Assembly: GCA_022606425.2 (NCBI GenBank)
Contig: JAHDVF020000896.1
Coordinates: forward strand, 436,501 to 500,500
Direction: 5' to 3'
Source: Lepidostoma basale
Taxonomy: Eukaryota; Arthropoda; Insecta; Trichoptera; Lepidostomatidae
Length of the DNA: 64,000 nucleotides
Below, piece by piece: positions 10,450-20,000 of this stretch. The stretch's first letter is position 1; each line of letters starts with the position of its first letter. Made by a program: the position numbers and the translations under genes. Under the pieces are notes generated by a model. It saw nothing but the letters and a program-made list of their open reading frames with translations, ran no database searches and had not been told where the DNA came from.

Positions 10450-11300
10450 GTTTGCACCCTTATGGCAGCAACAGTCCGATTAATTCCGCCGCGTCTGTCA
10501 CCCGTACACCACCCCATCCGGCTGAATTTGCATTTCACCATACTTTTTATACCGGATACCGCCATCCCGCTCACGCCGTCGCAATTTCCTCGTCCCGTCC
10601 CTTTCCCATTCGCACAGATACATTGTCATTTCCATCACGTCCGATATTGTGTCCCTCTCCGGCGCGCGCACCGGCGCATCTGCCGTCTCGTTTTTTTTTT
10701 TAAGGGTATATCAAATTCTATCGCATTCTCGCTCGTTGTGCGCCGTGTTTGTTTGTCTCGCTCGCTATTATTGTTATTACACGACTACAAGCGCTGTCTG
10801 TTTTCACGGGTGGCTTTTCATTAGCTTTCGCTCGCTCGCTCTTGGCGTTTTCCGCATAGTGGCGTCTCTGTTTCGCATCCCCAGGGGGCGAGCAACAGGA
10901 CAGCGATCGGGAACCTAGTGCAAAGGTTAATTCGTCGCCATCGCCTCTAGATTACCGGGGTCGCGTTTGATTTACGATTTCCCGCAACGCCGTCGGCAAA
11001 TTAGCCGTTTTTTTTACGTCGTTTGTTTTCGAGATCTTCATGTCCCGCGATTTCGAGTGGCGATTAATTCCGTTGTTTTGTTTAGAATACTTTCTCTTCG
11101 CGTTGTTTTGTTAACTTCGGCATCTTTTGTCCCTTTGACTGTTTCATAATTGGCACTTTAAAGGAAACCGTTTGTTTTTATTGTGCGATTTTAGTTGATT
11201 TCGGCTAAATCATAGGTTTTCGATGGGGACGGTTACGCCACCAGGGGTGCACTGGGGGGCGATAGCGGGCTTATAAGGGGGCGTTCAGACAGCCTAGGGA
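10450..11300. other. Long GC-richer unique block
   Basis: About 850 bp of non-repetitive, higher-GC DNA (CCGGCGCGCGCACCGGCG at about 10660; GGGGTGCACTGGGGGGCG near 11245). Open frames at 10401-10703, 10462-10824 and 10649-10918 overlap in different phases and show no domain. Likely host intronic DNA with possible regulatory content. Confidence 0.35.
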
Positions 11301-11369
11301 GGCGGCTGTGGCGTACATATTAAAAATATTAAAATTTTCAATAGACTGTTTTCACGAATCTCTAACTTA

Positions 11370-11545
11370 TTTTTTTATAAGGATTAATTGTATCTCAATA
11401 GAGACAAAGATGTAAATTGATTTCTGGGAATAGAATATGGTGGCCGAGGCGCTTACAGGACTTATGACCTGTCATTGGTTGGGTTGAGCGATCGCTTTAT
11501 GTTTAACAACATTCCTTATTCCACCCTTCTCTAACTTATTATTAT
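11370..11545 (+). mobile_element. SINE-3 copy (tRNA-related)
   Basis: Plus-strand copy of a three-copy family (others 48878-49146 and 54744-55003, both minus). It carries an A-box-like GTGGCCGAGGCGCTTA and, after CAGGACTTATGACCTGTC, a decayed B-box-like GGTTGGGTTGAGC. This copy lacks the last third of the unit and runs into TTATTATTATTG. Confidence 0.6.
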
Positions 11546-11599
11546 TGCGTAAATAACTGTAATTACTGTAAAACTACTTTGTTGAAGGATTTCTGCGTT

Positions 11600-11925
11600 A
11601 CGAAACATTTTTGTCAACAACAAATTAAAAAAGGATCCCTGAGATGGTTTGGACATATGGAACGAATTGTTAAAAAGTTGTACACAAGCAGTGAGAGTGG
11701 AAAAAGAAGCAGAGGACGACCGAGGAAAACGTGGCATGACCAAATTAATCAATTTCTAAAAGGCGGTCACATTCGAAGTCGTAATAATCGACGTGCGTGC
11801 ATGGTACGATGTATGAATGTAAAGGAAGCTCGAGAGGTATGCCAGGACAGAGCATTGTGGCGATCTATCCTCTCTGCCTACCCCTCCGAGGAAATGGCGT
11901 GATTGTTAGTTAATTAGGTTATATA
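11600..11925 (+). mobile_element. RTE-T LINE 3' fragment, TTAG tail
   Basis: The frame 11579-11902 holds KKGSLRWFGHMERI, SGKRSRGRPRKTWHDQINQ, LKGGHIRSRNNRRACMVRC and WRSILSAYPSEEMA with the stop in GGCGTGA. It ends in a short TTAG-like tail. It belongs to the SSVSGKRSRG sub-group also seen at 16371, 31450 and 60241. A small deletion removed the MDESRM residues. Confidence 0.8.
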
Positions 11926-11966
11926 AAGTGGGGTCACATATCAACATGATTTTTTTTTAAATAAAG

Positions 11967-12440
11967 CAGACCTCAATTGAAGACTACAGGGGAAAAACAA
12001 GGAATGTCGGTAGAATGTTAATTTGAATAAATTGAGAATAAAGCTAATCAAAGTCTGTATATTTTTTAGCAATTAGCAATCGATTATCTGGCCATAGTCG
12101 ATGACACACATGATTTTTGAATATGAAAATTTTACTGTGGATAGATACGTACAAATGCCGCTAGATGGCATTATTACATTTATTTGGAATTTATCTGATA
12201 TTCCTTGTTTTTCCCCTGTAGTCTTCAATTGCATTGTGTACCCACCAGAGTTTAGATTGATACTCAGAACGCACCTTTTCAATTGATCCCATCATGATGT
12301 TAATGTTGATGGACTGCGTCAGGCGCAGCCCTCATACTAAATATGTATATTTTATAACTATTATAGTCTGTAATATGGAGTATATTCTACAGCGCCCTTG
12401 AGATGATTGTTTCATAAAAATTGCTTTTTTTTTAAATCAT
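11967..12440 (+). mobile_element. L2/CR1-like LINE 3' end, split by a MITE
   Basis: GCAGACCT (11967-11973) resumes at GCATTGTG (12231 on) and continues through PPEFRLILRTHLF and CAGGCGCAGCCCTCAT. This matches the uninterrupted minus-strand copy at 52300-52465. The 3' end has AGCGCCCTTGAGATGA (12391). It is 5'-truncated just before 11967. The gap is the MITE at 11980-12225. Confidence 0.7.
11980..12225. mobile_element. MITE with 26-bp perfect terminal inverted repeats
   Basis: The termini are exact inverted copies for 26 bp: they start AAGACTACAGGGGAAAAACA and end in its complement (12200-12225). CAATTG is present on both sides (11974-11979 and 12226-12231), consistent with a target duplication of up to 6 bp. 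Because CAATTG is itself palindromic, the exact TIR/target boundary is ambiguous. There is no transposase; the superfamily is not assigned. Confidence 0.8.
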
Positions 12441-12514
12441 CCAGCTACTGGATGTCTCTGGAAAATGTATCATTTGATCTGGTGGAAGCTACAGATTTAA
12501 ATCTCTGGCAAATC

Positions 12515-12562
12515 CCTCTGTGATCGACGTTTCGGAGATTGTTGCAGTCCCCATTTTATGTT
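12515..12562 (-). repeat. Family-D hammerhead-like relic
   Basis: Minus strand contains GGGGACTGCAACAATCTCC followed by GAAACGTCGATC, matching the 3' half of the core at 28454-28488. The CTGAAGA box has decayed to an AT-rich string, so it is a relic. Confidence 0.45.
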
Positions 12563-12989
12563 TGATCACCGCAAAAAAAAACGCACAAACGAACACTACA
12601 TCAAATATATGATTTATTATGTTAATCGATTTCAGGGCAGAACCTTTGGCTCTAATTAGCGTGTCATTGGTTCAATTTTATATAATTAAAATGAATAGTA
12701 ATATTATATTTAGTTTTCCATATCTTAGTAATCAGATTTTTTTTAAAATAATGTATATTTTTATGTGTAATATGTAATCTTTTCAATTCAGCTTCTAAAA
12801 TTGTGACTTAATTAAAATATGTTCTTTTAATTCCTTTCAAAATAATATTTTTCTGGAAATATTTTTTCTAATTTATATCGTCCCCCTTTTATTCAAGGTA
12901 CTCGGATACATGTCGGGAAGGTAAACAGATTTGTAAAAATTAAAAACGTACAATTGTTTTATCACCGGGAATTAAGGGGTTAGAATACA

Positions 12990-13440
12990 CATATCCGTTT
13001 CACTCTTCGCCTAGCATATTGCCCCATTCCGTCCCTCTCCGCGTACCCGAGGGCCCTCGTCGCTTTCCGCCACTGTTCGCCTCCCCCCGCCGTTTCCCGC
13101 CCCGTCACGAAGCGCCTTCGGGCCCCCTCGCGACCGCGGAAAGCGACATTTTCACGCGTCGGTTTTCAGTTTGGCTTCCGCCGTCGCGCCGCGCGGTCGC
13201 GTCTCCGGCACTCTCGTGTGCATTTTCCCTTATTACACGATTCGGTGGCGGGACCCCGTCTGTTTGCGGATGTACGGAAATAAAATGGTTGTAAAAAATC
13301 TCCGCCGGTGTTCGGTTATGTTCGTCGATTCCGATAATGATCCGGAACGCATCGTATGCAATAATGTCGTATAGTGTAAACACACAACAGTCGTTTCTCG
13401 GTGTTGGTGGTTGATTTTATAGTGTAAGTGTGCCTGTGTG
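12990..13440. other. GC-rich unique block
   Basis: Strongly GC-rich (CCCCCCGCCGTTTCCCGCCC; CGCGCCGCGCGGTCGCG) for about 250 bp, then mixed to 13440. Three overlapping open frames (13019-13294 +, 13105-13383 -, 13171-13374 +) have no recognised domain. No splice signals support an exon. Candidate CpG-rich regulatory DNA. Confidence 0.35.
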
Positions 13441-13784
13441 AGTGTGTTAGTGATTTTCAGTATCGGAGACTTGCTTTAAATTTCTTCATAATTATTTCCT
13501 TCCCATTAAACATTTATTTAATGTTTTTTAATTAATTAAAACAAGTGCTCCTTCATATTTCGTGTTTAAATTTTCGGAAAGCGATTAATTTTGATTTTTT
13601 TTACAAAAAATATTATTCGATGCTATAAATATTTTACTCTTATTAATATAAATAAGTTTTTTTTCAAACTGTTTTTATTAAAATAAATAAACTAATATTT
13701 TGCTTATGCATTCGGGTTTTAGTTGCATATTTCTGTTATAACAATTTAATTTATTTAAAAATAAACATTTTTTTTTTCATTTTA
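13441..13784. other. AT-rich spacer
   Basis: Low-complexity AT-rich DNA with T- and A-runs; nothing recognised. Confidence 0.3.
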
Positions 13785-13785
13785 T

Positions 13786-13966
13786 TTAAAAAAAAGACTA
13801 ATATCAAGGATTTACATCAATGATACTAGAATTTATTTTACAATCTTCAATAAGAGCAGAAAATAGCTCATTATTATGAAGAAGGAATCTGGTCGTGTCC
13901 AGGCTTGAACCCATGTCCCCTGGATCAGGAGCCAAGCGTTCCATCCCCTAGACCACCACCCGAGTT
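13786..13966 (-). mobile_element. SINE-1 copy (tRNA-derived)
   Basis: Minus strand starts with a tRNA-like head: A-box GTGGTCTAGGGGATGG, a GGCTCCTGATCCAGG anticodon-arm-like part, and B-box GGGTTCAAGCC. The body holds GAGCTATTTTCTGC and AAATCCTTGATATTAG, then an A-tail. The second copy is at 27800-27988 (+). The source tRNA was not identified. Confidence 0.75.
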
Positions 13967-14094
13967 TTAAACATGATATACTCGTAGTTTTACATCAATT
14001 TATACAATTAAAAAATTGTATTCCTAAATGAATCAATAGCATTAGATTTTTTGGTATAGTTCCATTTTTATAACATATATTTCATTAATAATAG

Positions 14095-14250
14095 ATGTTT
14101 ATGTATATAAGCGTGCATAACACGGTGTATGAATGTTGAGGAATCGAGAGGAATATGTCAGGAAAGAAAAGTGTGGCAGTCCATTCATTCTGCTTACCCC
14201 TTCGGAGAGACGGCGTGATGGTTAGTTAGTTATTTAGTTATAATAGATTT
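14095..14250 (+). mobile_element. RTE-T LINE 3' fragment, TTAG tail
   Basis: Last 130 bp of the element: TGTATGAATGTTGAGGAA, AGTGTGGCAGTCCATTC, ACCCCTTCGGAGAGACGGCG, then GTTAGTTAG. Short but unambiguous. Confidence 0.75.
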
Positions 14251-14427
14251 TTCATTAATAATAATATAATGTTCGTTTATGTTACAATATCTTCTATATA
14301 AGAATATCTTCTGTATAGGAAGCTACATGTATTTTTGACAATAGAAATTTCTAAGCCTAATGCAAATCAAAATATTTTTCCAAGATGATTTTGCATACGA
14401 TATTTCTGAAAACATTTAATTTTTAAC

Positions 14428-14698
14428 AACAACAACAAACCATCACGCCGTTTTCCCGTAGGGGTAGGAGGAGAGAATGGACCGCCACACTACTCTATTC
14501 TGGCACACCTCTCTAGTTTCCTCCACATTCATACAGCGAGTCATACACGCACTCTATTATTCCGACTTCTAATACGACCAACCTTTAAAATTTGATTAAT
14601 TTGGTCATGCCATGTTTTCCTCGGTCTGCCTCGACTCCGTACTCCATTTACATCATTAATGTATACTTTCTTAACCATTATTTCTCCATCTATTAGTT
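14428..14698 (-). mobile_element. RTE-T LINE 3' fragment, TTG tail
   Basis: The tail is AACAACAACAAC (TTG units on the minus strand) in place of TTAG, then CCATCACGCCGTTTTCCC and the WHDQINQ region to about 14690. It belongs to the TTG sub-group at 56650 and 57402. It retains the VYINDVNGVRSRG-type segment. Confidence 0.75.
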
Positions 14699-14859
14699 AA
14701 TTAATTTTGAATTAACTAAATTAATTAATTTTTAAGTTAATTTAAAACATATATTTCGCCTTATTAATTAGGACACAATCAAATATTTAAGTTCAATTTG
14801 TCGCTGATTATGATTTGAATTTTATATATCTAGTACGGAGTCTTACATAATTGATTTAT

Positions 14860-14925
14860 GTAGCTTAATACCGTGTGACCGGTTTCGTCAACCACTGTGT
14901 ATCGGTGATTTTATACGGGATAATT
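14860..14925 (-). repeat. Hammerhead-like relic, ACCGGT type
   Basis: Minus strand has GACGAAACCGGTCACACGG preceded by ACCGATACACAG, so the GAAA-palindrome-TC segment is present but the CTGANGA box is not. Flanking CCG/CGG could pair. Confidence 0.3.
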
Positions 14926-15119
14926 CACATACTGAATAATATTTATTTTTTTAAAGATAGCAAGCATAGGGGGATTCCCACCGTTTACCCGAAGCTGTTA
15001 TAGGTCACAGCAACGCCTTTTCGTTCGGCTTCACTCATGCAATCTCTAGTCCCATATCCCGTCCATGACATATATTTATTATACCACTTTAATTGTTGTT
15101 TTATGAACAACGATGAAAA

Positions 15120-15300
15120 CAGCCATTTTCATAACTACCTAACTATTGCGTTGTCGAATGGGTATGCAGACATAATAGACCGCCACACTGTTCTTTCCCG
15201 AAAACCTTTTCTCGATTCTCCAACATTCGTCGTTTTTATAAATTTGAATTATTTTAATGGGTATGACATATTTTGCCATGGTAGGACGAATATATTTTTA
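15120..15300 (-). mobile_element. Decayed RTE-T LINE 3' fragment
   Basis: AACTACCTAACTATTGCG followed by GGTATGCAGACATAATAGACC, CCACACTGTTCTTTCC and CATTCGTCG, recognisable against better copies. The open frame 15037-15309 is accidental. Confidence 0.45.
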
Positions 15301-15414
15301 AGCATTTGACAATACAATAAGGATGGCGAAATATGTAAACCGCATATAAAGTTCAATTCAATTTCATTAGTTTGTTATATGTATATGCTCGTTTTAATTT
15401 TACATTACTTGAAT

Positions 15415-15470
15415 AAAACCACCATTCTGTCGAGGTTAGCGAAACCGGTCAAAATGAACCCGTGAAGAAT
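15415..15470 (+). repeat. Hammerhead-like relic, CTGTCGA/ACCGGT type
   Basis: ATTCTGTCGAGGTTAGC then GAAACCGGTC. Same box and same GAAA-palindrome-TC as family C, but stem II is shortened to a few bases. Confidence 0.3.
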
Positions 15471-15489
15471 TCAAAAGTAGAACTAATTA

Positions 15490-15780
15490 ATTAACTCATT
15501 GTTTCTCGAATAGTGATGTAAAACTCCATATTAAATAATTAATACGAATGAAAACGTCCGTTTTATACAATTTTAATAATATTTTATGAGAATGACATGT
15601 TTCGCCTGTCAAATGTAGCGAAAATCAAACAAGTTGTTATTTATATACGTACACGAGTTAAAGGAGCAGAATTTTAACGACATTTGATAATACCTCAGAC
15701 AAGCGAAATATGTCATTCCCTAAAATATAGTAAAACTTCTAAAAAACAGACGTTTTCATTCGTATTAATTAACTGTTTTG
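15490..15780. repeat. Family-B palindromic element
   Basis: Two inverted arms. The left has AATTAATACGAATGAAAACG, then GAGAATGACATGTTTCGCC (core on minus strand). The right has TTTGATAATACCTCAGAC, GCGAAATATGTCATTCC (core on plus strand), then ACAGACGTTTTCATTCG. Internal sequence of about 60 bp separates the cores. The box is TTGATAA, not CTGATGA. Confidence 0.65.
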
Positions 15781-15797
15781 TTCATTCGCACCGCATT

Positions 15798-16045
15798 CAC
15801 GACGGCCTTCGTGGCCGAGTCGTAAGTGCTATGACTGCTACACCGAAGGTTTCGGGTTCGATTTCAGTGTGATTGTCACACTATCATTGTTCTGGTGTAG
15901 AATTCACGTGACAATTAAATGGCAATAGATTAGCTACCTATCACATGTCACGAGAATCAATATGATAGCTGTACCCTTTACATCGGTTTGGCTCGCGCTG
16001 TAATGATGTTTAAAAAGCGATTCCACAAAATAATAATAATAATTT
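15798..16045 (+). mobile_element. SINE-2, full-length copy (tRNA head, LINE-type tail)
   Basis: The head has A-box GTGGCCGAGTCGTAAG (about 15810) and B-box GGGTTCGATTTC (about 15854). The body runs through TTAGCTACCTATCACATG. The last 70 bp (TTTACATCGGTTTGGC, GCGCTGTAATGATG, then AATAATAATAATAA) match the 3' end of the Jockey-like LINE at 46262-46354. It was therefore probably mobilised by that LINE. A second, interrupted copy is at 58806-59215. Confidence 0.8.
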
Positions 16046-16370
16046 ACTTCTGATATTTGCATTTGACACCTATCATTATCGCATATTTATTTAATAAAAA
16101 TATATTTTACAACTTATAACACAACGTTAGATACACAATTAATAAACAATATAAAAAGCGCAAATGGGAACAACAAAAATATTAAATATTGTAATTCAAA
16201 ACGTGTTTAAAGCATTTTCACGGAAAGACCCCGAGAGAACCTGCATCTCTTTCTCTGTGCTTTCAAGTCTGGGTCTCCTTAGCCGGAATATATCACGACC
16301 TCTCGTCAAATGAAATCTTAATTTTATAAACAAAAATCAATGCACTCATCTAAGATATAGCATTTCAAAC
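16046..16370. other. Spacer
   Basis: Unassigned sequence; a patch at 16215-16310 (GGAAAGACCCCGAGAGAACC onward) looks unique. No gene recognised. Confidence 0.25.
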
Positions 16371-17115
16371 TAACTAACCAACCATCACGCCATTTCCCCG
16401 GAGGGGTAGGCAGAGAGGATGGATCGCCACAATGCTCTGTCCTGGCATACCTCTCGGGCTTCCTCTACATTCATACATCATACCATGCACGCACGTCGAT
16501 TATTCCGACTTCGAATGTGGCCGCCTTTTAGTAATTGATTAATTTGGTCATGCCATGTTTTTCTCGGTCGTCCTCGGCTTCTTTTCCCACTCACGCTGCT
16601 TGTGTACAACTTTTTAACCATTCTAATCTCATCCATTCGTTCCATATGTCCAAACCATCTCAGGGATCCTTTTTTAATTTTATCCATGATGCAGTCATCT
16701 GCCTTACATTTCTTTCTTATTTCATCGTTCTGTATTCTATCATACAACGTTTTCCCGCACATTCTTTTTAGTGATCTCATTTCTACGGCGTTTATCCTGT
16801 TTTCTTTCTCCTTTTGCCAGCTCCAAGCTTCGCTTCCATACATGAGGGTTGGCACTAGAACTCCATTGTGTACTGCCATTTTTTGCTTCTGTGGATTTAT
16901 TTCTATTTGCAGTAATGACTTTGAGTGCGCCATTTATTTTATTCCCAGCACCAACCCTTCTTTCGATGTCTTACTCCATTTTTCCGTGTCTTGTAAACAT
17001 GCTTCCAGATACGTAAATTCGGTAACTTGCTCCAATTTCTCGCCCATCGCACTTATATCACAAATCGTCATACATTCTTCTTTTTCGAAAACCATCACTT
17101 TAGCTATTAGTAAAT
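16371..17115 (-). mobile_element. RTE-T LINE, long 3' fragment, TTAG tail
   Basis: Tail AACTAACCAACC, CCCCGGAGGGG hairpin, then a minus-strand RT C-terminus: the frame 16478-16933 contains VLVPTLMYGSEAWSWQKE, MRSLKRMCGKTLYDRI, LRWFGHMERMDEIRM and SGKRSRGRPRKTW. Homology continues in other frames to about 17100 (MVFEKEE region). One of the longest copies in the window, close to that at 31450. Confidence 0.85.
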
Positions 17116-17400
17116 ATTTATATTTAGATATTTCATTGTGGGGTTGCGGAAAATAAGAGTCAATATAACTTACTTTATAAGAATAACGTTTTAGCTCAAG
17201 CTACTTCTGGTATTTGTACATAATAATTATTTGAAATTTAGTAAGTACTTGATTTCCATTACAATTCATTGTCAAATAACGTAGAACACACAGTGGATTC
17301 CATGTGAACAATAAAATACTGTTTTTTCTTTATATTGTAAAATTTAGTTCTTTTCCGTTGTAAATAACGTTTTCTTTGTCACTCCTTATCGGTAGTGAGG
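17116..17400. other. Spacer
   Basis: AT-rich DNA with no recognised feature. Confidence 0.25.
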
Positions 17401-17950
17401 GTTGCTAACGTAATTAATCAATGTTTCGAAGTAGGTACCTATATCGAATGGCGCCGTTGATCGTAGGAGTATTTATCGAACTTCCCTTCCGGGAGTCGGG
17501 GGAATGTATACTCCAAAAGTGTAATAATAACGTGTGTGGGGCGAATATCCCGGCAGGCATCCCGACCGCTTGATGCCGCTTTAATTGCCCGGGTTCCGGA
17601 CAATGATCGGCTCGGTAGCCACAGATTCCGGCACAGCGGCCATGTTCGATGCTGCTACGTGCCGTACCAGCGAGCTATGGGCCCTAATTACTAATTAGCT
17701 GCTTGTTTGCGGGGTTCTTACTTTATTGCGAGGGTTTTACAATGGTTTTGTCGCCGGGGAACAAGTGAAACTTCTCTAGTTTTTGTCTTAGTAAAGACGC
17801 TGCCTATCAAACCGTCTTACCGTGGCGATGTCTCTTCTTGCAAACCAGAGAGGGAGTTTAATCTTGAGAAAACATTAAACTTTGGCCCTCGTTTATCTCA
17901 TTACTGTGGTGATTTCATTTATGAGTTAGATGAGAAAATCTAAACCTTTT
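17401..17950. other. GC-richer unique block with homeodomain-type sites
   Basis: Non-repetitive DNA including CTTCCGGGAGTCGGGGGAA, GCCCGGGTTCCGGACAATG, a GCGGCCATGTT (Pho/YY1-like) site, and two adjacent TAATTA-type cores in CCCTAATTACTAATTAGC (17685-17702). It looks like regulatory DNA. The open frame 17707-17943 has no recognised domain. Confidence 0.35.
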
Positions 17951-18204
17951 GTCCGCTGGGGTGGTAAATTAAGCTTTTTATAGTTGTCTGTTGTGTTTCA
18001 GTGGGGAATTTTACTCGCTGTATAGAATATTAATGGTATTCGTGTCCAGCGGGGATTGTTACACAATAAATATTTGAATGAAATTCTTATCCGTCTAAGC
18101 GTATTTACGTTCCTTGCTTAATAGTACAAGTAAGAAAATATATATTTGGACTACTTGGCCGGAATTAAACACGTATTTCAAATACAATATTTAAATTTTA
18201 CCGT

Positions 18205-18410
18205 GAAGAAAACCGTCTGAAATGGTACGGCCATGTCATGCGACGCCCAGCCGACCATGTTATACAGAGGGATAACGAACCTGACCAGCGATCCAGAGGA
18301 CGTGGTTGGCTCAAGTGGACGTGGATGGAACTTATTAAGAGGATTCTAAAAAAGTCACCCATGACAGACAGTCATCAGACTTATAAGGGAAATCTTTGAG
18401 AATTCCGTCA
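18205..18410 (+). mobile_element. LINE C-terminal fragment
   Basis: Plus-strand translation gives ENRLKWYGHVMRRPADHV, RSRGRG and LKWTWMELIKRI, the C-terminal layout (WYGHV..R, RGR, W.D.I) of an RTE-like LINE. Short, and joined at about 18415 to the next fragment. Confidence 0.6.
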
Positions 18411-18419
18411 TCTTAGAGG

Positions 18420-18660
18420 CTATCCACCTTTATGTTCCGTATGGTTATCTTCGACAGCGAGCAATTCCGAACCATCTTGCCTCTGGTGATGCCAGTGGGG
18501 AGAGCAATCAAACTGCTGAACATGATCGCTTCGGAGATCAAAGTCTTTCATATTCGTGAAAGTTCGTTCAGAAGACAAATACTCTTGACTTTGGTGAGTA
18601 TCTTGTATTCCTAATGTCGAACCATCTCTCATGCGTTCCTGGTATTATATATCGCACCGT
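18420..18660 (+). mobile_element. Jockey-like LINE C-terminal fragment
   Basis: CACCTTTATGTTCCGTATGG, TCTGGTGATGCCAGTGGGG and CATGATCGCTTCGGAG match the copy at 52475-52770, including CGTTCAGAAGACAAATACTC. In frame it reads LPLVMPVGRAIKLLNMIAS. It ends at the GGTATTATAT shared boundary. Confidence 0.7.
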
Positions 18661-18666
18661 GAGTGT

Positions 18667-18899
18667 TAAACCGACGTAAGTGCAAATATACATTTTGGAG
18701 ATATGGGAGTTTAAAGATTTCATATTTCTTGGAAAAACTGTTTTTGTTTAAATAAACCAATGATTTTCGGTTTACAGGTATATTACTATAAACCGAAATT
18801 CATTGGTATATTTAAAAAAAAAACAGTTTTTCCAAGCAATATGAAATCTTTAAACTCCCATATCCCCAAACTGTATATTTGCACTTACGTCGGTTTTAG
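18667..18899. repeat. Fold-back MITE-like palindrome
   Basis: Two arms of about 115 bp are near-exact inverted copies: AAACCGACGTAAGTGCAAAT, GGGAGTTTAAAGATTTCAT and CTTGGAAAAACTG recur in reverse complement. The centre is only a few bases around CAGGTATATT. It would form a long cruciform or hairpin RNA. There is no coding capacity and no clear target duplication. Confidence 0.85.
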
Positions 18900-19684
18900 C
18901 AGTGAAACTACTTTATCGACGAAAATTCTGTACACAAACACATAGATGTAACGAATAACGATCTTTTAAATCTGTGCGTTGACTTATAATATCAATTTAT
19001 AGAATTCATTTTTTACAAAAACGAATTTTGAATGAAACGCAACGAAGCAGCTTCATTGGCATCGCTCCAGTAAAATAAAAATTGAGGCTACAGTACTGCT
19101 GCTTTTTAAAAAAACGACCAGAAATGAATAACATTAAGAAGGTTACAATAAATCTAAGCAAAAAATTTCGATCGATATGTAGTGAGTAATGAATGATATT
19201 AGACATTGTATTTCGGGTGTAGATAAAATCTTTCCGTTCAGATCATTATCCGGGCAAACGGGAGGAATTTGATTACTCATGCACCTTCGGACATTAGGTC
19301 TGTCAAGTAGGCAATGTTTTTGGGTCACGATCGTTTGAGTTTCGTATATTAGCGATCAGCAGTCTGAAAATGCTTCTGGTACAATCCATAAATCACGCCC
19401 GCTCCCGCGAGAGATTATGAAAAGCCGCGTACCTGTTATTGCGGCGGTATTTCCGGAAAATCGTGAATCTCCAACAGTAAAACTGTGTCGCCATTTGAAA
19501 TTTGGTTGTTTGCTTTTATTTTTTATTGCAATAATAACCCTCTGAAATTCAGATTTATTTAAGTATTATTTACCGGTAACTCCAGAGAATTTAAGACAAA
19601 TTTAGAAAAAAAAAATGATGAACAAGACGTACCAATAATGAACTCATAGATATTAAATATTAAATACTTTGTATTTAACCACGC
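18900..19684. other. Spacer
   Basis: Mostly AT-rich with a less AT-rich patch at 19240-19450 that looks unique. No gene supported. Confidence 0.25.
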
Positions 19685-19775
19685 TAGGGTTATTTTAATT
19701 GATGCTAACTAGTTTCGCTTCATCATGGCAATATAATAACATTATCATCAGTAATTATATTGCCCCGATGAAGCT
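19685..19775. repeat. Small fold-back with GAAAC-palindrome motif
   Basis: GCTTCATCATGGCAATATAA (19708 on) and its near complement ending 19774 face each other. On the minus strand the outer part reads GATGAAGCGAAACTAGTTAG, giving GAAA followed by the palindrome CTAG and TT. Stem II seems to be missing. Weak relative of the other hammerhead-like repeats. Confidence 0.35.
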
Positions 19776-19784
19776 TGGGTCCAA

Positions 19785-20000
19785 TTTGTATAGCGCCGTT
19801 TTCGTGAATAGCTCACCTCAAGGGCGCTTTGACAGTGTTTTATGCGATATTTTGAAAAGGTGGGTTTTTAGGTGAGATTTAAAATCTGTCGGATTGTCAA
19901 TGGATCGCAGGCATGCAGGAAGCATTATACCAGGCGGACGGACCTGCCACTGCGAAAGCCTGATCTCCGAAATTTGTCCGGGGTAATAAATAACCATACC
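19785..20000 (-). mobile_element. L2/CR1-like LINE 3' end
   Basis: Minus-strand 3' end: a terminal hairpin at 19792-19828 (AGCGCC...GGGCGCT outer, GTGA...TCAC inner), then a decayed C-terminal frame containing the WRSVRLVXCFLHAC-like segment and GGACCTGCCACTGCG. Matches the tail architecture at 33797, 55496 and 58887. Confidence 0.55.

Noticed and set aside
10401..10918. Three overlapping open frames of 89-120 codons
   Set aside because: Mutually overlapping in different phases, with no domain; best explained by GC content.
13019..13294. Pro/Arg-rich open frame in the GC-rich block
   Set aside because: Frames are open in three phases because of base composition; no domain and no splice sites.
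13860..13966. Possible functional tRNA gene on the minus strand
   Set aside because: A- and B-box-like segments are present, but no closed acceptor stem and the anticodon arm is irregular; a second copy with the same body and an A-tail shows it is a SINE.
15490..15780. Family B as an active hammerhead
   Set aside because: Its box is TTGATAA in all copies seen; loss of the first C and of the catalytic G8 makes cleavage unlikely, so it is reported only as a related repeat.
15798..15870. Possible tRNA gene
   Set aside because: tRNA-like head only; it is followed by a SINE body and LINE-type tail and has no acceptor-stem pairing.
18765..18785. TTTACAGGTATATT as a third recursive splice site
   Set aside because: No pyrimidine tract and a weak 5' site; it is the loop of a fold-back repeat.
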